In this document: in pieces, positions 52,899-61,663 of the stretch
Layout of the letters: the number at the start of each line of letters is the position of its first letter
Position numbering within the stretch: the first letter of the stretch is position 1
Source of the DNA: JAWXBT01 sp964523015
Lineage (GTDB): Bacteria > Bdellovibrionota_C > UBA2361 > J135
Assembly: GCA_964523015.1 (NCBI GenBank)
Contig: CAZFXN010000002.1
Location: forward strand, 37,038 to 101,037
DNA length: 64,000 bases
Reading direction: 5' to 3'
Notes under the pieces: model-generated
Seen by the model: the letters and a program-made list of their open reading frames with translations, nothing else
The model's database searches: none
Told to the model about the DNA's origin: nothing
Made by a program: the position numbers and the translations under genes

Positions 52899-54575
52899 CT
52901 AGACAGCAGTTACACCACCCTGTGTTTTGCTACGTCCAGCTTCATTAAGTTCAGTTAACAAGACCCCACCATTTTTAAGCTCTGCAATTTTCAGCGTACT
53001 TAGACGTGGATCACTTTGAAGATATCTTAAAGTAAGATCCCGATCATTTGCACAACTAATAAGCTCCTGACCCAATCTTTGAGCCGCCATATTAATAATC
53101 CGCCAGACCTGATTTGTACCTACTGGTGAATCAATTAATCTATCAATGTACTGAAGTCTCATCTTTCGATTGACATATAGTCCAGCTTTTTCAAGACAGG
53201 TTCGTTCAGGAATAACAGTTTGAACCGATCCAATAAGTGGCGACTCTGCATCTGAGATTATCGCAATTGAATTTTTTGCTTTAGCAATTCCACTAAGCAG
53301 CTCTGAAGAAAAGTCCTCTCTTAAAATAGCTCGCTCACCTATAATAATTATATTCTGTGCAGTACCAGCCTTAACTGCGGCTAGAGCGTCTTTATATTCA
53401 CTCTCTAACTTCTCACCACCTAATGAGAAAACCTGAGCTCCTCTAAAATTAGCTGCGTAATCAGGACTTACCAAAATTTTCTCTACATCATTTAACTCTC
53501 GCTCTTTATAAGCGATCACAGTTTTGAATTTCTGAATATCTCTATCTAAAAATTTCTTGATCAACCAAAACTCTTCAAGCAAAAGATCTGGAGAGAGAAA
53601 GACTACAGTATCTTGGCCTTTAAAAGCCTTAAAAGAATCAAGCGCGGTTTGTAGTTCAACAGTGCTACCCTTTACGGCCGCCTCAGTAATTCTTGTTTTT
53701 GGTTGAAATCTTTGAAATCCGTACCGACCTTCATCGCACAACCATTCTTTGTTAACTTCAGCATTATATTTTGCCTTAACCTGAACCACCTGACCGTCTC
53801 TTACTGCAACTTTTACATTGCAACCAGTGGAGCATCCTGTGCAGATCGATTCTGTTTCTTTGGCGTACCAAATTCGACTATTAAATCTCCAGTTTCTATG
53901 TGTTAGAGCGCCGACCGGGCAGAGGTCTACAACAGTCCCAGAAAGAGCGTTATTTAATTCCTTACCTTTATTAACTGCAATTACTGTTTGATCTCCTCGA
54001 TTTAACAATCCAAGCTCAGATGTTTGGGTAATTTCATCGCAAAAACGGATACACCGGGTGCACATAATACACCGCTCCCCATCTAGAATTACATTTGGTC
54101 CTAGTGGTTCAGCTTTTACTTTGTGAACCTTCTCCTCTTCAAACCGACTTGGTTTGGCATTATACTCGTAGTGATAGTCCTGAAGTTTACAGTGTCCAGA
54201 CTGATCGCAAACTGTGCAGTCTAGTGGATGGTTAATCAAAATAAATTCTAAGGTCGCAGCCTGAGCATCTTTAACCGCTTGGCTACTTCCCTGGGTAGAG
54301 ATATCTAACCCTTTTTGTACGATCATGTTGCAAGCAATCTCTAATTTCGGTCGACCCTTGATCTCAATCTGGCACATTCTACAGTTACCAGCGATTGAAA
54401 GGTCTTTATGGTAACAATAATGCGGTATGGTAATTCCAACTGAAGCTGCGGCTTCAATAAGATTTGTTCCTGCAGGCACAACTACTTTTTGGCCATCAAT
54501 GGTTAGCTCAACCATTTCTTTAGCCTCCTTGGCCTCTTTAGTCCCATTTTTATCCGCCCCATTTATTTCTGACAT
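52899..54575 (-). CDS. nuoG: NADH-quinone oxidoreductase subunit G
   Basis: NuoG carries several Fe-S clusters of the peripheral arm. The 558 residues show the 2Fe-2S ligands C54, C65, C68 and C82, the His/Cys 4Fe-4S set H115, C120, C123 and C129, a further set C169, C172, C175, C179 and C219, and C245, C248 and C252 from the molybdopterin-type domain. The rest of that domain is shorter than in E. coli NuoG (about 908 residues) and most other forms. An N-terminal extension of 20 polar residues contains KEAKEAKE. Confidence 0.94.
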   Translation of the reverse strand: MSEINGADKNGTKEAKEAKEMVELTIDGQKVVVPAGTNLIEAAASVGITIPHYCYHKDLSIAGNCRMCQIEIKGRPKLEIACNMIVQKGLDISTQGSSQAVKDAQAATLEFILINHPLDCTVCDQSGHCKLQDYHYEYNAKPSRFEEEKVHKVKAEPLGPNVILDGERCIMCTRCIRFCDEITQTSELGLLNRGDQTVIAVNKGKELNNALSGTVVDLCPVGALTHRNWRFNSRIWYAKETESICTGCSTGCNVKVAVRDGQVVQVKAKYNAEVNKEWLCDEGRYGFQRFQPKTRITEAAVKGSTVELQTALDSFKAFKGQDTVVFLSPDLLLEEFWLIKKFLDRDIQKFKTVIAYKERELNDVEKILVSPDYAANFRGAQVFSLGGEKLESEYKDALAAVKAGTAQNIIIIGERAILREDFSSELLSGIAKAKNSIAIISDAESPLIGSVQTVIPERTCLEKAGLYVNRKMRLQYIDRLIDSPVGTNQVWRIINMAAQRLGQELISCANDRDLTLRYLQSDPRLSTLKIAELKNGGVLLTELNEAGRSKTQGGVTAV

Positions 54576-54606
54576 CTCTTAATTCCTAACTCAAAAATCT
54601 TGCTTA

Positions 54607-55926
54607 CTACTGCACCTGGGCCAACATTGAACTACTACGGGATCCGCTACCTTGACCCTTCGTCTCTCCTTCAACGGCTTTAATCTTACTTAAAAATTCC
54701 TCAGGAAATTTCTTCATGCAACTAAGTGCTGGGGTAATCAGTGCTTCACCAAATGGACAGATCGTATGACCACCGATCTGGGCACATAAATTTTCAATTA
54801 ACTTCATATCCCCGGCCTGACCTTTCCCATCAATGATTCTATGAAAGATCTTTTCGATCCAATGTCCACCCTCTCGACACGGAGTACACTGTCCACATGA
54901 TTCATGTGAATAAAAATGAGCCAGGTTAAGAGCAACATCAACCATATCAACGGTCTCATCCATTACAATAAATCCACCAGAGCCAAGCATCGTTCCTGCC
55001 TGCTGAAAAGATTCATAGTCCATGTTGACACCTTTAAGTTCATCAGCGCGTAATACCGGCACTGAAGATCCGCCAGGGATAATTGCTTTTAATTTTTTTC
55101 CATTCCAAATTCCGCCACACTCTTCAGCGATAAATCTCTCAACTGGATAGCCGAGATCGATCTCGTAAACACCTGGCTTATTGATATGGCCGGAAGCACT
55201 AATGAGTTTTGTACCTGGGGATTTCTCTGTGCCGATGGCTCTATAAGCAGCTGCGCCGTTCTCCATAATCCATGGCAACGCCGCTAAAGTTTCAGTATTG
55301 TTAACCACAGTTGGAGCACCATAAACACCGACAACAGCAGGAAATGGGGGTTTTAATCTTGGCTGTCCTTTTTTCCCCTCTAAAGATTCGATCAACCCAG
55401 TCTCTTCTCCACAGATATAAGCACCAGCTCCACGATGAACAACCATGTGATGGGTAAATCCGGATCCAAAGATATTCTCTCCTAAGTATCCCTTCTTATA
55501 AGCTTCATTGATCGCCTCTACTGTTCTCACATACGGATATCCGTACTCACCTCGGATATAGACACATGACCAATGGCTCTGAAGTGCCCAAGCTGCGATC
55601 AACATCCCCTCAATACATAGGTGTGGTTCTTTTTCTAAGAGAACACGATCTTTAAATGTACCAGGTTCACTTTCATCAGCATTCTGTAAAAGATAAACTG
55701 GTTTGCCTGAATTTCTAGGAACGAATCCCCATTTAACTCCAGTAGGAAATCCTGCTCCACCTCTACCACGTAATCCAGAAGCTTTAACCTCTTCAATTAC
55801 CTTAAGTGGATCCATGCCTAACACTTTTTTTATTGTGCTATATCCACCACGGCTCTCGTATCCTGACATAGTGTACTGATCAGGTTTGTCTATGTGCTGA
55901 AGTAAGATCTTTTTATGTCCTGTCAC
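54607..55926 (-). CDS. nuoF: NADH-quinone oxidoreductase subunit F
   Basis: NuoF binds NADH and FMN. GRGGAGFPTG at residues 54-63 is the NADH/FMN loop and GAGAYICGEETGLIESLEG follows. The 4Fe-4S ligands are in SCGQCTPCREG (about 343-353) and HTICPFGEA near 390. The 439-residue length is normal, with a short Ser/Gln-rich tail. Confidence 0.97.
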   Translation of the reverse strand: MTGHKKILLQHIDKPDQYTMSGYESRGGYSTIKKVLGMDPLKVIEEVKASGLRGRGGAGFPTGVKWGFVPRNSGKPVYLLQNADESEPGTFKDRVLLEKEPHLCIEGMLIAAWALQSHWSCVYIRGEYGYPYVRTVEAINEAYKKGYLGENIFGSGFTHHMVVHRGAGAYICGEETGLIESLEGKKGQPRLKPPFPAVVGVYGAPTVVNNTETLAALPWIMENGAAAYRAIGTEKSPGTKLISASGHINKPGVYEIDLGYPVERFIAEECGGIWNGKKLKAIIPGGSSVPVLRADELKGVNMDYESFQQAGTMLGSGGFIVMDETVDMVDVALNLAHFYSHESCGQCTPCREGGHWIEKIFHRIIDGKGQAGDMKLIENLCAQIGGHTICPFGEALITPALSCMKKFPEEFLSKIKAVEGETKGQGSGSRSSSMLAQVQ

Positions 55927-55949
55927 GTCTTAATTTTCCGTATATAAAA

Positions 55950-56504
55950 CTAAATAACTTCTGACCTTGGTAGATCCTTTAATCCGTCCCCTAGAATATC
56001 TGTCTTCATTGATAATCTAAGATTAGGGTTCTCCTTATCGATCCGTTTCATTAACGCATCTAATTTCTCTACAGTAAGATTTTCACAATAAAGATCATTT
56101 AACTGACACATTGGCGCTGTCCCGCATGATCCTAAACACTCAACCTCTTCAAAGCTCCACCGGCCATCTTTCGTAACTTCATGAGCAGAGACACCGAGTT
56201 TTTTCTCTAAAAATTCTGTTATCTGCCCTGCTCCTCTAAGAGCACATGATAGAGTGCGACATACCTGTACATGGTATTTTCCAACTGGTTCTTTGTAGTA
56301 CATGGTATAAAAAGTGGCGACCTCCATTACATGGACTGGGGCCATTCCAACCTTTTCACTGACCCACTTAATAGCTTCATCATTAACGTGCCCTTGCTCC
56401 TCTTGGGCAATATAAAGTGCTGGCATGACTGCTGACTTTTTATCAGGATACTTTGAGATTAACTCATGAACTCTTCGATCTGCTTCTGCTGAAAAAGTCG
56501 CCAT
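55950..56504 (-). CDS. nuoE: NADH-quinone oxidoreductase subunit E
   Basis: NuoE carries a 2Fe-2S cluster with ligands C82, C87, C123 and C127 (VCRTLSC and CLGSCGTAPM). The N-terminal helical part ALYIAQEEQGHVNDEAIKWV is typical of the thioredoxin-like NuoE fold. The 184 residues include a 30-residue C-terminal extension. Confidence 0.96.
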   Translation of the reverse strand: MATFSAEADRRVHELISKYPDKKSAVMPALYIAQEEQGHVNDEAIKWVSEKVGMAPVHVMEVATFYTMYYKEPVGKYHVQVCRTLSCALRGAGQITEFLEKKLGVSAHEVTKDGRWSFEEVECLGSCGTAPMCQLNDLYCENLTVEKLDALMKRIDKENPNLRLSMKTDILGDGLKDLPRSEVI

Positions 56505-56554
56505 TTATACTTCCTATGCTACTTCCTAAATTTACCAATTCAATTACATTAAAA

Positions 56555-57811
56555 TTATCTATCGCACTCGCCACCGATCATATTGATCATTCCAAAAATC
56601 GGCACAACATCAGCAATGGTATGTCCAATCAACATTTTTTTCATAATACCCATATGAATATAACTTGGGGCTCTGACATGAACCTTATAAGGCTTACCCG
56701 TTCCATCACTGACTAGAAAATATCCAAGCTCTCCGTTACCGCCCTCGACTAACATATACACTTCACCTGCTGGTGGCTGGACCCCTTTAATGACCAACTC
56801 AAAGTGGTTAATCATGCCATCAATACTTTTATAAACTTCCTCTTTTGGCTCAAGTACGATGTGAGGATCTCGGATACTTATTGGTCCATCTGGAATCTTT
56901 TGCATTGCTTGTTCACAGATCCTAAGTGCTTGCTCTGTCTCAACCATACGAACACAGAAACGATCGTAGTTATCCCCTTTTGTGCCAAGTGGAACTTCAA
57001 AGTCAAAATCCTCATACGAAGAATATGGAAAGGCCTTACGAACATCGTAGTTAACTCCACTAGCTCGAGCTACAGGACCAGCTAATCCGTAATCAATTGC
57101 TTCAGCACGTGTAACTATTGCAACATCACACATCCGATCCATAAAGATTCTGTTTCGAGATAACAACCGATCACAATTATTTAAATGTTTCCTTACCCCA
57201 GCAAAGGCCTCATTCATCTTGCGTTCAAAATCAACAGGGAGATCCTCCTTTACCCCACCTACTCTAGTGTAAGAGATCGTTAACCTAGCCCCAGTCACCT
57301 CTTCAACAAGATCCCAGAGATATTCACGAGCTTGAACTAAATAAAGAAATGCTGAAAAAGCTCCCAATTCCATGGCGCTCGCGCCAAGACAGGTCAGGTG
57401 ATCACAAACTCTAGATATCTCTGACATTATAACGCGGATATATTGGCACCGCTTAGGAACTTCTACTCCAAGTAATTTCTCTACAGTAAGTGCCCAACCA
57501 ACATTATTAATTAGTGGGGATACATAATTTAATCGATCGGTGTATGGAATGACCTGGTTATAATCTACATTCTCGCACATCTTCTCAAAACCACGGTGCA
57601 GATATCCTACCTCAACATCAGCATCAATAATCTTTTCTCCAGAGATCTCTGCTGCCACCCTAGCGGTACCATGAGTTGCTGGATGAGCTGGTCCCAAGTT
57701 TAAAACCATCGTCTCTGTATGAAGATCATCATTCAGGGCTCGCGGTCTAACCCTAGTGGTAACGCCACCAACACCTAGGTCTTCATTAAATAGTGAGGGT
57801 TTTTTAATCAT
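56555..57811 (-). CDS. nuoD: NADH-quinone oxidoreductase subunit D
   Basis: NuoD forms part of the quinone site. The 418 residues include NLGPAHPATHGTARV, GYLHRGFEKMCENVDYNQVIPYTDRLNYVSP and the C-terminal RAPSYIHMGIMKKMLIGHTIADVVPIFG. The conserved end, with I-G-S-x-D in most homologues, reads GMINMIGGECDR here, with Cys before the Asp. It is coupled to nuoC by a 4-base ATGA overlap. Confidence 0.96.
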   Translation of the reverse strand: MIKKPSLFNEDLGVGGVTTRVRPRALNDDLHTETMVLNLGPAHPATHGTARVAAEISGEKIIDADVEVGYLHRGFEKMCENVDYNQVIPYTDRLNYVSPLINNVGWALTVEKLLGVEVPKRCQYIRVIMSEISRVCDHLTCLGASAMELGAFSAFLYLVQAREYLWDLVEEVTGARLTISYTRVGGVKEDLPVDFERKMNEAFAGVRKHLNNCDRLLSRNRIFMDRMCDVAIVTRAEAIDYGLAGPVARASGVNYDVRKAFPYSSYEDFDFEVPLGTKGDNYDRFCVRMVETEQALRICEQAMQKIPDGPISIRDPHIVLEPKEEVYKSIDGMINHFELVIKGVQPPAGEVYMLVEGGNGELGYFLVSDGTGKPYKVHVRAPSYIHMGIMKKMLIGHTIADVVPIFGMINMIGGECDR

Positions 57812-58389
57812 GATCCTGCCCTCTCTTCCTGTTTCTTTTTTGTAATTTGAACAAGTGCTGGCCGCGACATGTCGTCAGCGGTGTTTCTTACCTCTGGAGA
57901 GCGCATCGGCACACGGGGCTGCTTGCCCTGAACTGGATAATCCTTTCTTAATGGGTGTCCCTCAAACTCAGGATACATAAGCATTCTACGAACATCAGGA
58001 TTACCTACAAACATAATTCCGTACATATCCCAAGTCTCAGACTCTAGAAAATCTGCCGCAGACCAAAGTGGCAATACAGTATCAATCGTCGGATCTTCCT
58101 CAGGCACCGCCACCTTAACTCGCAATCGATATAACTTATCAATATTCATTAAGTGATACACGACCTCAAATCGGAGGTCTTTTTTATCTAACCAATCAAT
58201 CGCGGTGATACTAACAAGATAATCGAACCCTAGATCCTTATCCTCCTTAAGTGTTCGAAACACCTCCTTATGATCTTTTCTAGCAAAGGTAAGGACGAGA
58301 TCTCCATGCTCCACTGTGAGAGTTAAAATCCGACTCCCAAGCTTTGCTTTTAAAAGATCTTCCAAATTTTGATTACTACTACTTGACAC
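57808..58389 (-). CDS. nuoC: NADH-quinone oxidoreductase subunit C
   Basis: NuoC joins NuoB, NuoD and NuoI in the connecting module. The 193 residues contain the complex I 30-kDa signature SAADFLESETWDMYGIMFVGNPDVRRMLMYPEFEGHPLRKDYP. It starts with GTG at 58389, supported by GAGGG about 6 bases upstream. It is the first gene of this nuo operon; nuoA and nuoB, usually upstream, are absent. Confidence 0.96.
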   Translation of the reverse strand: MSSSSNQNLEDLLKAKLGSRILTLTVEHGDLVLTFARKDHKEVFRTLKEDKDLGFDYLVSITAIDWLDKKDLRFEVVYHLMNIDKLYRLRVKVAVPEEDPTIDTVLPLWSAADFLESETWDMYGIMFVGNPDVRRMLMYPEFEGHPLRKDYPVQGKQPRVPMRSPEVRNTADDMSRPALVQITKKKQEERAGS

Positions 58390-58427
58390 TTAACCCTCGG
58401 ATAAACTTGAATATGTGGTCATTACAC

Positions 58428-58609
58428 TGTAAACAAATTCCAACAAAGTTGGCAGTGGATCATTTTTATATTACTGAATCACCTATATAGGTATAGGAGT
58501 AAAACATAACGCTGTTTGGGAATTTTAATTTTTATGTTATTCATACTTCCTGGGGGTTTTTTATTTTCTCACTTTCTGACTTAACGATTACCTAGTATGT
58601 AAACAAATT
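58428..58609. promoter_or_regulatory. Divergent control region with repeated 12-mer
   Basis: The region between nuoC (-) and the HelD-like gene (+) holds TGTAAACAAATT twice in the same orientation, at 58428-58439 and 58598-58609. It also holds the palindromes CCAAC-AAA-GTTGG (near 58440) and CCTATATAGG (near 58483). These could be operator sites for one or both units. No confident promoter was assigned. Confidence 0.4.
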
Positions 58610-58659
58610 TCATTTTTTGCTGTAACTATAACATTTAGATTTTAATGGATTAATTAATA

Positions 58660-60894
58660 ATGACCCTCTCTTCACAAGAAATAGAAGTTATTACTGAGGA
58701 AAAGCAGATCCTTGCAAAGACATATGAAAGTCTTATTTCACAACAATCTGAAAATTCCACAAAATATATTGTAGAAAAACATAGAGCTAGAGAGCTGACT
58801 GTCCAGCTTGTGTCAACAAGACGTCCTGAGGATAAGGCTCAGTTAGCCTCAGATGAGGCAGTCTCCCATCAATTACGCGATATGAAGGGGTCTGATAGCA
58901 CTGTCTTAGAGAGCCTTCTTGATTGTCCATACTTTGCTAGGGTCGTGCTTGAGGAGAACTCAAACGGCAAACCAAGAAAAATTGAGTACAAGATTGGCCA
59001 TCATGCAAATCCAGATTGTCGAATTATTGATTGGAGAAAAGCACCTCTGTCAAAACTCTACTATGAATATCAAGAGGGGGATGATTATGCCGAAGAGATC
59101 CAAAAGCAATATAGAGAGGGAAAAGTTTTACTTAGAAATACAGTCGAGGCAGATCGAGATGTTTTAAAATCACTTGTATCAAGCAAAGGTGCCTTTCGAT
59201 ATGAGGGCAATGAATGGAAAAAAATTGCAGAGGCAAATAGTCGAGCTAGGCTAGGATCTAGCTCTAATGAACTTCCAAGCATTTTATCTCTTATTACAGC
59301 TGAGCAGTTTAGAACTATCACTGAGGAGGCAAGCACTGCTGTTATCATTCAAGGTATTGCCGGCTCAGGAAAAACTACAGTAGCACTCCATAGATTAGCT
59401 TGGTTACTACACAAAGATAACTCTGATCTTAATAATGACCAGGCCGTAGTCATTGTTAAAAACAATTCACTTCGAACCTATATCTCCCAAACCCTCCCCT
59501 CTATGCGTGTAAATGGGGTAAATATCTTAACCTACAATGAATGGGCATTGGGTCATCTAAACAGTATATCAAATATGTTTGGATTACCGCCTTATACAAT
59601 TAAACAGAGAAGCTCCCCATCCTCTATTATACGGCTTAAAAATTCTATCGCACTTCTGAAAACTATCGAGGATTATCTAGAGGCTGCCATAGATCAATTG
59701 GTTTATCAGATTGAAAAGGATATTCCTTGGTCTGACATTCCAAGCGGAATTAAATCAGTTTTTGATTCCTTAAAAAACTCTAGTGCTATCCTTGCTCCGC
59801 TATCCCTTCTTTTAACTCTTAGAAATAGTATTGAAGAGGCAATTAGAAAAACTCCACCTACTCATCCTAAATCAAGCGGACTCGGGGTTGCGCTTAACTT
59901 TATAACTTCAACAATTAAAGAGCAGTGTAACTTTGCTGAGACGCTAAAGGCAGTCTGTAAAGATCCGAAGCGAATTTTATCTAACGATGAAACTCGACTA
60001 TTAGATACAGAACTAATAGTGAACTATCTAAAGGAATTCGAGGAGAGCATTACTAACAACCAACTAATGCCTGGAGATGAAGCGATTCTTTTAAGAATCG
60101 CTCAGATGAAACTTGGTGGATTTATCGGTCCTGACGGAAAGCCACTTCGTTATGGTCATATTGTCCTTGATGAAGCCCAAGATTTTAGTGCAATACACTA
60201 TGCCCTTATAATGAATAGTGTAACCTCACCATCTCAGCTAACTATTGTTGGTGACACGGCACAGAGTTTAGATCCTGATTCAACGTTTCCAGGCTGGGAT
60301 AAACTTCGGGCCTACTGGGGAATTACGGAGGAGGAATCATTACGATTTGTTACTCTAAAAGTTTCACATAGATCTACTTTGCCGATTATGAAATTAGCCG
60401 ATCATGTGCTTGGAGAATCAAGAACTGATTCCGGTCGTCCAGGCAAACCACCGAGATGGATAAAATGTAATTCTGATAAAGACGCCCTACCCCCCCTGAT
60501 TGAATGGTTAAATGAAGTGAGGAAAAGATTTCCTACCTCTTTAACTGCGATAATTACCTCAACAAGGGATGAGGCAAGAGAAGCCCTAAGTATGCTTCGA
60601 CCAACATTTGAAAACGGCATTAGGCTCTGTGACAGTGACGCGTTTACATTTGAGTCTGGTATCGTTATATCAGATATAAAGAGTTTAAAGGGTTTAGAAT
60701 TTAACTCAGTGCTTCTTTGGAACCCTTCCTCCAGAGGGTATCCAGAGACAACCCAAGGTAGAAATGCGCTCTATACGGCCATTACTAGAGCAGAAACCTT
60801 TTTATTTTTGGCAACTTGGGACTCCCCTTCAAAATTACTGCCTAGTAATAATTCTCAATTAATTCGAGGAGAAGATTATACTAAAGCAGGGTAA
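58660..60894 (+). CDS. HelD-like superfamily 1 ATPase/helicase
   Basis: The 744-residue protein has a UvrD/Rep-type motor: Walker A GIAGSGKTTVALHR near residue 232, LDEAQDFSAIHY near 503, GDTAQSLDP, and a C-terminal KSLKGLEFNSVLLWNPS with NALYTAITRAE. The N-terminal region (YFARVVLEE, IDWRKAPLSKLYYEY) matches the HelD pattern YFGRIxF ... VDWRAPxxxxFY. HelD proteins recycle RNA polymerase. This assignment rests on the N-terminal motif and is not certain against other UvrD-like helicases. It precedes the pseudokinase by 89 bases. Confidence 0.75.
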   Translation: MTLSSQEIEVITEEKQILAKTYESLISQQSENSTKYIVEKHRARELTVQLVSTRRPEDKAQLASDEAVSHQLRDMKGSDSTVLESLLDCPYFARVVLEENSNGKPRKIEYKIGHHANPDCRIIDWRKAPLSKLYYEYQEGDDYAEEIQKQYREGKVLLRNTVEADRDVLKSLVSSKGAFRYEGNEWKKIAEANSRARLGSSSNELPSILSLITAEQFRTITEEASTAVIIQGIAGSGKTTVALHRLAWLLHKDNSDLNNDQAVVIVKNNSLRTYISQTLPSMRVNGVNILTYNEWALGHLNSISNMFGLPPYTIKQRSSPSSIIRLKNSIALLKTIEDYLEAAIDQLVYQIEKDIPWSDIPSGIKSVFDSLKNSSAILAPLSLLLTLRNSIEEAIRKTPPTHPKSSGLGVALNFITSTIKEQCNFAETLKAVCKDPKRILSNDETRLLDTELIVNYLKEFEESITNNQLMPGDEAILLRIAQMKLGGFIGPDGKPLRYGHIVLDEAQDFSAIHYALIMNSVTSPSQLTIVGDTAQSLDPDSTFPGWDKLRAYWGITEEESLRFVTLKVSHRSTLPIMKLADHVLGESRTDSGRPGKPPRWIKCNSDKDALPPLIEWLNEVRKRFPTSLTAIITSTRDEAREALSMLRPTFENGIRLCDSDAFTFESGIVISDIKSLKGLEFNSVLLWNPSSRGYPETTQGRNALYTAITRAETFLFLATWDSPSKLLPSNNSQLIRGEDYTKAG

Positions 60895-60983
60895 TTATAT
60901 TATTGATAATACTACTCTTGATACCTAGTTACATATTGTCCTACAATTGTTATATTGGTGTAAAATCAGAAGATTAAAGATAT

Positions 60984-61556
60984 ATGACTCAAGAAGACGC
61001 AATAACAGAACCAAATAAGATCAACGTAAGAGACTTTCTCGATTCAGATGATCTATTAACTCCCTCTGAAGCATTCACTATTATCAAAAAAGCACTACTT
61101 TGCTTAATAGAGGTGCATAGTTCAGGAAACTTGTTAAAGAATCTCGATCCGGAAAAAATCTATATCCACTCTGACGGTTCGGTCAGCATTGATTCCAATT
61201 CCCTTATTGTTGATTTTAAAATTGATGATTTAGGGAAAACTACAGGATTGGTTGATTACACAAGTCCTGAATATCTTGAGAAAGGCACAGCTTCAGTAAC
61301 CTCTGATATCTATTCATTTGGAGCGATGGCTTATCACCTAGTCTCTGGCAAGATTCCAGATCTTGGAGAAAGTGCGATGGAGACGGTTAAAAATAGGATG
61401 CGCAGTACACCTAAACCACTCACTGAAAAGATAAAAGACTTTCCTAGTGACCTTAGTAAAATTATAATGAAAGCATTAGATAAAAAACCTGAGAATCGAT
61501 ATCAAAGCGCCACCCAGATTTTGGTTGATCTAAATAATTTAAAAGATTTTCAGTAA
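60984..61556 (+). CDS. Truncated protein-kinase-like protein (pseudokinase)
   Basis: The 190-residue protein matches only the C-lobe of a Hanks-type serine/threonine kinase: DYTSPEYLEKGTASVTSDIYSFGAMAYHLVSGKIP, then KIIMKALDKKPENRYQSATQILVDL. The whole N-lobe (glycine loop, Lys) is missing. The catalytic HRD position reads KNL, with N53 in place of Asp, and DFG reads DSN (70-72). It should lack kinase activity and may act as a binding module. No membrane helix is seen. It follows the HelD-like gene on the same strand. Confidence 0.72.
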   Translation: MTQEDAITEPNKINVRDFLDSDDLLTPSEAFTIIKKALLCLIEVHSSGNLLKNLDPEKIYIHSDGSVSIDSNSLIVDFKIDDLGKTTGLVDYTSPEYLEKGTASVTSDIYSFGAMAYHLVSGKIPDLGESAMETVKNRMRSTPKPLTEKIKDFPSDLSKIIMKALDKKPENRYQSATQILVDLNNLKDFQ

Positions 61557-61598
61557 AGAAAACGACTACCAATATACATCATTTTTAGAGAAGACTTC

Positions 61599-61626
61599 TT
61601 AAGGCTGGGTGCACTTAAAGCCTTAA
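61599..61626. terminator. Stem-loop between convergent genes
   Basis: TTAAGGCT / AGCCTTAA pair perfectly around the loop GGGTGCACTTAA. It lies 43-70 bases past the pseudokinase stop and 38-65 bases past the phospholipase C-like stop, facing both. No T-tract follows on either side. Its loop nearly matches that at 21261-21273. Confidence 0.5.
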
Positions 61627-61663
61627 AAAGCCCTCACTGAGAATGATGAGAACTGCCTTTGAA

